Shown piece by piece: positions 62,301 through 64,000 of a stretch of DNA of 64,000 nt. The notes below the pieces were generated by a model, which was not told where the DNA came from, did not search any database, and saw only the letters and a list, made by a program, of their open reading frames with translations. The stretch spans positions 31,799,383-31,863,382 of the forward strand of contig CM067076.1 of NCBI GenBank assembly GCA_033980235.1. The letters run 5' to 3'. A program made the position numbers and the translations under genes. This stretch comes from Diadema setosum (taxonomy: Eukaryota > Echinodermata > Echinoidea > Diadematoida > Diadematidae). Numbering within the stretch: position 1 is the stretch's first letter; every line of letters begins with the position of its first letter.

Positions 62301-64000
62301 AATGATGTATAACTCAAATCAAATGGACTCTCCTAACCTATCCAAATATTGGAAAGAAAGCACAAACTCTGGAAAAGTGTGAACTGAGAAAAGACGCTCT
62401 GAAGTACAATGTCTATTCAAGCGCTTAATCTTTACCAAACTGTGCTGGCTGTGCGATGAATGGGACAAAAAACAGGAAGTAAACCACCAGCGTAACAACA
62501 ATGAAGGGATTATCAGATTAAACTGAAATTAGGCATGCCTCATTAACACATTCTGTCCATAATTAATGCCAACTTTCCAAGCAGTAGCACTATCTTTTCA
62601 AAAGTTATTAGAGTTGAAAGTGAAGAGTGTGAACAAGGTTTTTCAGAAATGAAAAAGGGATTCTAAAGACACACCTAATCACACTATTCTACAAAAAAAC
62701 GTTGGAGATAAACTGCTAACCATGAACTTGACCCATTTCACTTATTTCAGTCCCAACGCAAAATCAGTGTGTGCGACTTTATGTTCATTGTGAGGTGCAC
62801 GGTCACATGTATGCAGTGTAGTTGTAGGCTGACATGCATTAAAAGCAGAATGTAATAAATCTGCCATATGCCACATTGTACCCTCACTGGTACCACACAA
62901 GTGCTAGTCTTTTTGTTCATCTAGTGAATATCAATTGCCACTGGCGTGTTGGAATTCCCCTCTTTACCATTTCACCAGTGATGCATGCCCCACCTTGACA
63001 ATCACGGCTGGTTGCAGGTTCAAAATGTATTTGTGGCCCAGTATTCTATGAACTTGACTCTGTCTATAAATGAAGGTAGGGGCCGTAGAAGTGTGTTTCT
63101 CATTTGCATGTGTACTTACATCGTCCGTGTTCTTCATCTCTGATCCCGAACTGGGCGGGGTCACGCTGCGTCCCGTGTGGGCGTGAGGCTGAATGGGATG
63201 AATGGTTGTTGTGGTGATGGGCTGGCTGCTGGGAGCAGGCACGGGAGCTGTCTGCACCGCAGGAGCGGGTCCTGTGCAATGCATAGTACCGAATGAAGTG
63301 ATGCTACTTAGAGTACTGATTTTGACAATGCTCCTAGACAAGTATCTTGCCATTATCGGCATGAACATGACAGGACGATCATCGTAACATTATCATATCA
63401 CCACCATTATCACTGTCATCCCCATTATCATGTCTGATATTACTAATCACTATAAAGTAAATCTGCTATCTATGGAGGGGTCTGTTAACACTTGACCACT
63501 CCCCTCCAAAGTCACATTCTTGAACTCCCCAGACTACCCTTTAAGTGTTCTACACTCTCTGAGTCAAAAGACATAGTGTAAACATCAATACATGAACTTT
63601 AAATGCAGCCCTCTATCATGCGGTGAGGTTGACAAACATTGTAAAGATGTTAGGTACAGATTCTTTTTGCTCACAGTCCCTTAAACATTTCTATATCTAT
63701 CACAACTGCAGCAATATCCATTGTGCATTTGTTTTTTTCATGGGATTGACCATCCTCTACCAGATTCATTTGTGATGTTCAGTGATCAACAATTAAATAA
63801 ATGCTTTTTCATTGTTTTGACTCATTTCTTTCTTCAGCCAACTCGCCCGCTCATATTCAAGGTTTGTAGGATCCCTTACCGTTTCCGTTAAACGTCGGCA
63901 TTTTTGGGATGAGGCATGCCGGCAACCTCTCGGGCAGCGGAATGTTGTGTTTCCTGAGGACGACAAGATGCATGGCTGTGCAGAACTCCTCAAGGGACAG
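28150..64000 (-). CDS. REPS1: REPS1/REPS2 homologue (RalBP1-associated EH-domain protein), 3' 12 exons, 630 residues visible
   Basis: Exons on the minus strand: 64000(edge)-63880, 63271-63120, 56451-56353, 52466-52364, 49507-49376, 44281-44194, 39648-39053, 37973-37906, 33686-33549, 32444-32364, 31611-31478, 28330-28150; 1893 bases, one frame, stop TAG. Known of the family: REPS proteins link RalBP1/Ral signalling to endocytosis through EH domains (which bind NPF peptides), Pro-rich segments and a C-terminal coiled coil that binds RalBP1. Seen here: the end of an EH domain (LSLEEFCTAMHLVVLRKHN), Pro-rich linkers, RSHSG, PPPPPRKQRNHSRSNSLDLN (human RSSSLDMN), VIPPRPTAQ, GFADFSKFE (human NFADFSQFE), PPVPPPRP, and a C-terminal coiled coil ending LEIQLERLRPFS (human LEVQLEQLRPFS). 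The first EH domain and promoter lie beyond the right edge. REPS1 versus REPS2 cannot be separated, since an invertebrate probably has one ancestor of both. Confidence 0.93.
28337..28356 (-). promoter_or_regulatory. Homopolymeric polypyrimidine tract of the last REPS acceptor
   Basis: Twenty consecutive G on the plus strand; on the transcribed strand it is C20 followed by ATCCAG, placing it as the polypyrimidine tract of the final 3' splice site. Confidence 0.8.
28464..28839. repeat. TTAA-bounded inverted-repeat element C, full copy
   Basis: Left TTAAAGGTACTGTTTACCA and right TGGTAAATAATGCCTTTAA are inverse-related, with TTAA at both ends (28464-28467, 28836-28839). The right half (AATAAACCATAACG, ATTGTTCACATTTTGTATAT, CAATACTTAACA) recurs at 31172-31393. 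Confidence 0.82.
29660..29816. repeat. Inverted-repeat element with GATTGGCTG core, type 2
   Basis: Left GGGCCTGTTGCATAAAAGTT, right AACTTTTATGCAACGGGCCC. Inner arms TAACTTTGCCATCCA / TGGATGGCAAAGTTA. The centre CAGCCAATCAAAATCAAG is the inverse of the TTTTGATTGGCTG core in the element at 16068-16225. Confidence 0.88.
30534..31165. repeat. ~630 bp (CAT/CAC)n microsatellite
   Basis: Long trinucleotide tract mixing CAT, CAC and occasional ATT/CTT, with a nearly pure (CAT) block around 30667-30725. In the REPS pre-mRNA it reads (AUG/GUG)n. Met-, His- or Ile-rich frames through it are artefacts. Confidence 0.95.
31172..31393. repeat. Element C, partial copy abutting the CAT tract
   Basis: AATAAACCATAACGGTAGAT, ATTGTTTACATTTTGTATAT, CAATACTTAACA, TAAACTCACA and AGTAAATAGTGGCC follow the order of the right half of 28464-28839, same orientation. 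The left half is absent; the microsatellite lies where it would be. Confidence 0.75.
31478..31611 (-). CDS. REPS1: REPS exon k (charged)
   Basis: 134 bases; LSPDSLSSKGRHASGDPDAA then EKKREQFSKERTRHM. Acceptor CTCATGCAG, donor GAGA... phase 2 (GCA GA/GTGAGT). Likely the start of the C-terminal helical region. Confidence 0.88.
31612..32363. other. REPS intron between exons j and k
   Basis: Contains a (CTA)n tract at about 31853-31878 and the TTAGGG-cored fold-back element. Confidence 0.6.
32114..32324. repeat. Fold-back element with TTAGGG-like core, type 1
   Basis: Left GGGCAATTAATTAATCCCC, right about four 15-base units of GGAGGTAATTGCCCA (32269-32324), inverse in kind to the left end. Between them is degenerate telomere-like DNA (GGTTAGGGTTAGGATTAGG around 32212-32232). 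It ends 40 bases from the exon j donor. Confidence 0.75.
32364..32444 (-). CDS. REPS1: REPS exon j (Pro-rich)
   Basis: 27 codons, PQDQTFPPVPPPRPSASEEN then LIEGSEQ. Acceptor TCTCTCCTCAG, donor CAG/GTAAGA. Corresponds to the PLAPPPKPVRRR-SEDEL region. Confidence 0.9.
32445..33548. other. REPS intron between exons i and j
   Basis: Contains a copy of the 90 bp element (32621-32710) and a short palindrome at about 33309-33362 (GTGCATTTTAATTTTGCGAA / TTCGCAAAAATCAAAATGCAC). Confidence 0.6.
32621..32710. repeat. Short ~90 bp inverted-terminal repeat element, copy b
   Basis: AACCCATTAAGGACGGCTG at the left, TCTTCAACAGGTTAA at the right, with the internal CCCGAGTATACTCCGGGC palindrome. Same orientation as copy a. 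Confidence 0.78.
33549..33686 (-). CDS. REPS1: REPS exon i (FADFSKFE)
   Basis: 46 codons. Contains GFADFSKFEAMKTKSSS, the conserved FADFSxFE block. Donor GTG/GTGAGT; the preceding AAG/GTGGTG would shorten it by one Val. Confidence 0.92.
35018..35167 (+). other. Protein-like open frame of 49 codons inside a REPS intron
   Basis: Reads MLATRHINAKDFLIGFHTHF then PSDRDYREFGCRFHLDGLKI and VSGSKPYQS, stop. Composition is balanced and GC-richer than the surroundings, unlike repeat-derived frames here. Following DNA (35180-35270) also has a protein-like frame (DILAVDTADTVKVSGTK). No family recognised; it could be a retrocopy or transposon fragment. Confidence 0.3.
37038..37170. repeat. 133 bp inverted repeat (AGCTCTC..TTGGACAG)
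   Basis: AGCTCTCTCATTGGACAGCG with TTGCATTCAGCGCT pairs with AGCGCTGAATGCAAG and CTGTCCAATCAGAGAGCT. The centre contains a second TCAGCGCTTGCATT repeat of the left arm. Confidence 0.8.
37906..37973 (-). CDS. REPS1: REPS exon h (PPRP motif)
   Basis: 68 bases; EKSGSTSSPRPVIPPRPTAQ then QVQ, comparable to AVPPRPQPSQ in human REPS1. Acceptor CAATATTTAG, donor CAG/GTGAAT. Confidence 0.87.
37974..39052. other. REPS intron between exons g and h
   Basis: AT-rich, with open but unremarkable frames. No repeat assigned. Confidence 0.45.
39053..39648 (-). CDS. REPS1: REPS exon g (largest, 596 bases)
   Basis: Acceptor TTGGTACAG; begins RSHSGVTSRTQRVERLAVSR, matching RSHSG of human REPS1. Middle is Ser/Gln/Pro-rich with repeated LPRPxP / PLPKP motifs (possible SH3 ligands). 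Ends APPPPPRKQRNHSRSNSLDL then NLVFQG. Donor GGTG/GTAAGC. The exon is GC-rich compared with its introns. Confidence 0.92.
39762..40090. repeat. Fold-back element with ~100 bp arms and a core of short palindromes
   Basis: Outer arms: GAATTCACCAAGGTGGTACA, AACCATGGTTTAAACCATGG and CATGGAGCGCCAAGTG at the left are mirrored by CACTTGGCGCTCCATGG, CCATGGTTTAAACCAT forms and GTGAATTC at the right. The core (about 39848-40003) is a chain of roughly eight units of form ATTTyGTnnACrAAAT, each itself palindromic. Confidence 0.88.
40513..40549. repeat. Perfect 15 bp hairpin
   Basis: CCGACTTTTGCTCCC, a 7-base loop, GGGAGCAAAAGTCGG. No T run after it, and this is a eukaryote, so no terminator is implied. 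Confidence 0.85.
40625..40653. repeat. Perfect 13 bp hairpin
   Basis: GAACTCTACACAC-AGA-GTGTGTAGAGTTC, 75 bases from the previous hairpin and possibly part of the same decayed element. Confidence 0.85.
40813..41633. mobile_element. Helitron/Helentron-like non-autonomous element 2
   Basis: Left: hairpin TTACGC-GGT-GCGTAA (40813-40827), then TGTCCCCGCCGG. Core: four units near 150-160 bp starting GTAGCATTTTGTAGCAAAAT (40847, 40994, 41157, 41315) with GGTCAAAGGTCAAAG runs. Then an (ACGG/ACAC) tract (about 41490-41580). Right: hairpin GTCCCC...GGCGGGGAC (41599-41628) whose arm is the inverse of the left GTCCCCGCC. No sequence similarity to element 1 apart from the TCAAAGG/TGACCTTT phrase. Confidence 0.72.
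44194..44281 (-). CDS. REPS1: REPS exon f
   Basis: 88 bases between CCCTGGTAG and TCCAG/GTAAAA. Encodes DSLAAPPCQTVGEVVEKIPP then HPRIPRNRS. A second AG nine bases in (TTCCCTAG) would remove DSL in frame. The only frame that fits both neighbours is this one. Confidence 0.75.
44739..44993. repeat. Inverted-repeat element family B, copy 2
   Basis: ATATCGTTGCTAGGGCGACA at the left, TTGTTGCCCCAGCGACGATA at the right; adjacent AGATCTCATATCTGAAAT and GTAGATATGAGG also pair. Interior as in 21917-22182. Confidence 0.85.
46489..47884. mobile_element. Helitron/Helentron-like non-autonomous element 3
   Basis: Left: perfect palindrome AGACCCGCGGGTCT (46495-46508), then GCTCACCTGAG. Core: four units near 319 bp with ATGCTACCTGCCAAGTTTG at about 46735, 47055, 47374 and 47689, and a variable G run in each. 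Then (ACGACGG)n (47763-47835). Right: hairpin GCTCACTTGAGCC-TTT-GGCTCAGGTGAGC (47854-47882), whose arm is the inverse of the left GCTCACCTGAG. Confidence 0.78.
48148..48374. repeat. Fold-back element with TTAGGG-like core, type 2
   Basis: Left TTTGCTCCTGCGACAATTGC, right GCAATTGTCGCAGGAGCAAA, exact inverse over 20 bases. Centre has GGGTTAGGGTTT and GGATTAGGATTAGGATTAGG (about 48226-48284). Confidence 0.85.
49376..49507 (-). CDS. REPS1: REPS exon e (alternative donor possible)
   Basis: Acceptor TCTCCACTAG. Encodes DPVHQEAVEESHIVAPTPIK then PRAMTISTNN and APPPEW. Two in-phase donors exist: GGG/GTAAGG at 49376 and CAG/GTATCT at 49349, the second adding nine residues (KARPKFGS region). Both join exon f in frame; I prefer the first for its +5 G. 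Confidence 0.8.
50994..51484. mobile_element. hAT-like non-autonomous element (CAGGGTGCTACATAA)
   Basis: Left CAGGGTGCTACATAA, right TTATGTAGCACCCTG, exact inverse over 14 bases. TGTGA directly flanks both ends (50989-50993, 51485-51489), a short duplication. Both subterminal regions carry repeated ACTTGCCC / CAGGCAAG motifs. CAGGG-type ends suit hAT; no transposase is seen. Confidence 0.82.
52319..52337 (-). promoter_or_regulatory. G19 run just downstream of the exon d donor (transcript sense)
   Basis: Nineteen C on the plus strand, so G19 in the pre-mRNA, starting about 26 bases after the 5' splice site and preceded by GGAGGAGGAGG. Intronic G runs near donors are known splicing enhancers; an effect here is inferred. 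Confidence 0.6.
52364..52466 (-). CDS. REPS1: REPS exon d
   Basis: Encodes DAKIFQPIALHLSPDGKPVQ, resembling human DTAIVHPVPIRMTPSK. Donor TCAG/GTAAGA; a run of 19 G on the transcript begins about 26 bases into the intron. Confidence 0.88.
52467..56352. other. REPS intron between exons c and d
   Basis: (CAAA)n/(AATA)n tracts at 52530-52660, an AAGCGC-containing piece (52590-52620) like that at 34500-34550, the TTAA-type fold-back at 53990-54375, and a GATCA/GTCAGGTGA-rich stretch at about 55850-56365 beside exon c. Confidence 0.55.
53990..54375. repeat. TTAA-type fold-back family, copy 2
   Basis: TTAA at 53990-53993 and 54372-54375; TTAAAGGGATGGTATAGT at the left and ACTATACGATTCCTTTAA at the right are inverse-related. 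Interior GGAATGGCTGAGACATCC pairs with GGATATCTCAGCTATTTC. Confidence 0.85.
55850..56365. repeat. Degenerate GTCAGGTGATCA-type tandem stretch upstream of exon c donor region
   Basis: Phrases GTCAGGTGA, GTGATCA and GTGACTT recur many times at irregular spacing up to the exon c boundary at 56353; the donor itself (CCA/GTAAGT) lies inside it. Unit length is not constant. Confidence 0.55.
56353..56451 (-). CDS. REPS1: REPS exon c
   Basis: 33 codons between TTCCTCCAG and CCA/GTAAGT. NWATFVDSPFPGPPTPTSQP corresponds in position to EQWETFSE in human REPS1; ends FDFASISPDP. Confidence 0.88.
57061..57226. repeat. hAT-like short element (CAGTGGTGGATC / GGATCCGCCCCTG), copy 2
   Basis: Starts CAGTGGTGGATCTAG, ends CTGGATCCGCCCCTG; ATTAG flanks both sides (57056-57060, 57227-57231). 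Contains a C run (57180-57199). The arms around GTGCCCCACTTTAATTTTTG / CCCCCTTTACTTTTGTAAGG are inverse-like only at the ends. Confidence 0.8.
58292..58486. repeat. TTTCGC-rich fold-back element
   Basis: TA-flanked; left CCGTACGAGCTGAAATTTTC, right GAAAATTTCAGCTCGAACAG. TTTTGCGAA / TTCGCAAAA motifs in both arms. Confidence 0.85.
58600..58776. repeat. Second TTTGCGCG fold-back element, adjacent
   Basis: Left CTGTAATTTTAAGTGG then ATTTTTGCGCGAC; right GTCGCGCGAAATGCACAAAA then CCACTTTTACAG. Only about 110 bases from the previous fold-back. Confidence 0.8.
58922..59316. mobile_element. Tigger/pogo-like TA-flanked non-autonomous element, copy 2
   Basis: CAGTTGAACCTCTCGTATCC at the left and AATAGAGGTTCAACTG at the right; TA at 58920-58921 and 59317-59318. 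Same orientation and near-identical to 665-1114, lacking the poly(A)-bearing insertion. Confidence 0.9.
61771..61858. repeat. Short ~90 bp inverted-terminal repeat element, copy c (inverted)
   Basis: Reads GCCCGTCCTCAACAGGTTAA at its right end; the interior AATGTGTGTTGTAACGAAAT and GAATACCCGGGC match copies a and b in inverse orientation. Confidence 0.75.
62017..62205. mobile_element. Tigger-like small element 2 (GTTATAACGAA), copy 2
   Basis: TA at 62015-62016 and 62206-62207; CAGTGCACTCACATTAT at the left, GTTATAACAGGAATCCACTG at the right. Its right end is directly joined to the 420 bp repeat. Confidence 0.82.
62209..62632. repeat. Dispersed ~420 bp repeat, copy 2
   Basis: Same order of blocks as 2917-3335 and same orientation. 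Begins GTGTGACCCTGCACCTC immediately after the preceding element's TA. Confidence 0.72.
63120..63271 (-). CDS. REPS1: REPS exon b (Pro/Thr-rich linker)
   Basis: 152 bases between TTGCACAG and GAT/GTAAGT. Encodes PAPAVQTAPVPAPSSQPITT, a His/Pro stretch, and a Ser/acidic end (SGSEMKNTDD). Low conservation is expected here; the assignment rests on phase and position. Confidence 0.85.
63272..63879. other. REPS intron between exons a and b
   Basis: About 600 bases of AT-rich intron with a CATTATCA-rich patch near 63390-63430. Nothing else recognised. Confidence 0.5.
63880..64000 (-). CDS. REPS1: REPS exon a (end of EH domain; truncated by window edge)
   Basis: Open from the edge: LSLEEFCTAMHLVVLRKHNI then PLPERLPACLIPKM, the last EF-hand half and C-terminal helix of the EH domain. 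Donor AACG/GTAAGG, phase 1. Confidence 0.92.

Larger units (their letters stand above)
56452..63119. other. REPS intron between exons b and c
   Basis: At 6.7 kb, the longest REPS intron seen. Contains a hAT-like element, two TTTCGC-rich fold-backs, a Tigger-like copy, a GTTATAACGAA element, and copies of the 90 bp and 420 bp repeats, listed separately. No embedded gene. Confidence 0.6.

Overview
This window is nuclear DNA from an animal. Its genes are split into short exons with GT/AG splice sites, separated by long AT-rich introns full of inverted-repeat transposons, simple repeats and homopolymer runs. Two genes are recognised by protein homology (REPS1/2 and DHRS11). The repeats (TA-flanked Tigger-like elements, (ACGG)n-bearing Helitron-like elements, hAT-like elements, GATTGGCTG-core elements) are of the kind abundant in marine invertebrates. 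An echinoderm or other invertebrate deuterostome is my best guess, but the species is not fixed by anything here.

Layout. 1-182 (+): one coding exon of an unrecognised gene, ending at either a stop codon or a splice donor. 183-7598: intergenic; it holds a Tigger-like element, two other repeats, and a 2.2 kb hAT-like element containing a Helitron-like element. 7599-8435 (-): a small, probably three-exon gene of unknown function with one reading-frame problem at the first splice junction. 8436-11260: a GC-richer block, a GGT-rich minisatellite, then nothing recognisable. 11261-16987 (-): a complete seven-exon short-chain dehydrogenase, DHRS11-like, 254 residues. 16988-28149: about 11 kb of intergenic DNA with at least eight small DNA-transposon relics. 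28150-64000 (-): the 3' part of a REPS1/REPS2 homologue, 12 exons and 630 residues visible, entering from the right edge in its second EH domain and running to its stop codon. The reading frame stays open across all 11 introns seen.

The two recognised genes are unrelated in function: REPS proteins are endocytic/Ral-signalling adaptors and DHRS11 is a cytosolic carbonyl reductase. There is no operon-like logic. I found no tRNA, rRNA, CRISPR array or prokaryotic system. The parts most worth a second look are repeat structures: three sequence-unrelated elements sharing one architecture (left hairpin, left/right inverse-complementary motif, core tandem repeats, ACGG-type microsatellite, right hairpin); two fold-back elements with TTAGGG-like cores; a palindrome made of a chain of smaller palindromes; and several fold-backs lying tens of bases from splice sites.
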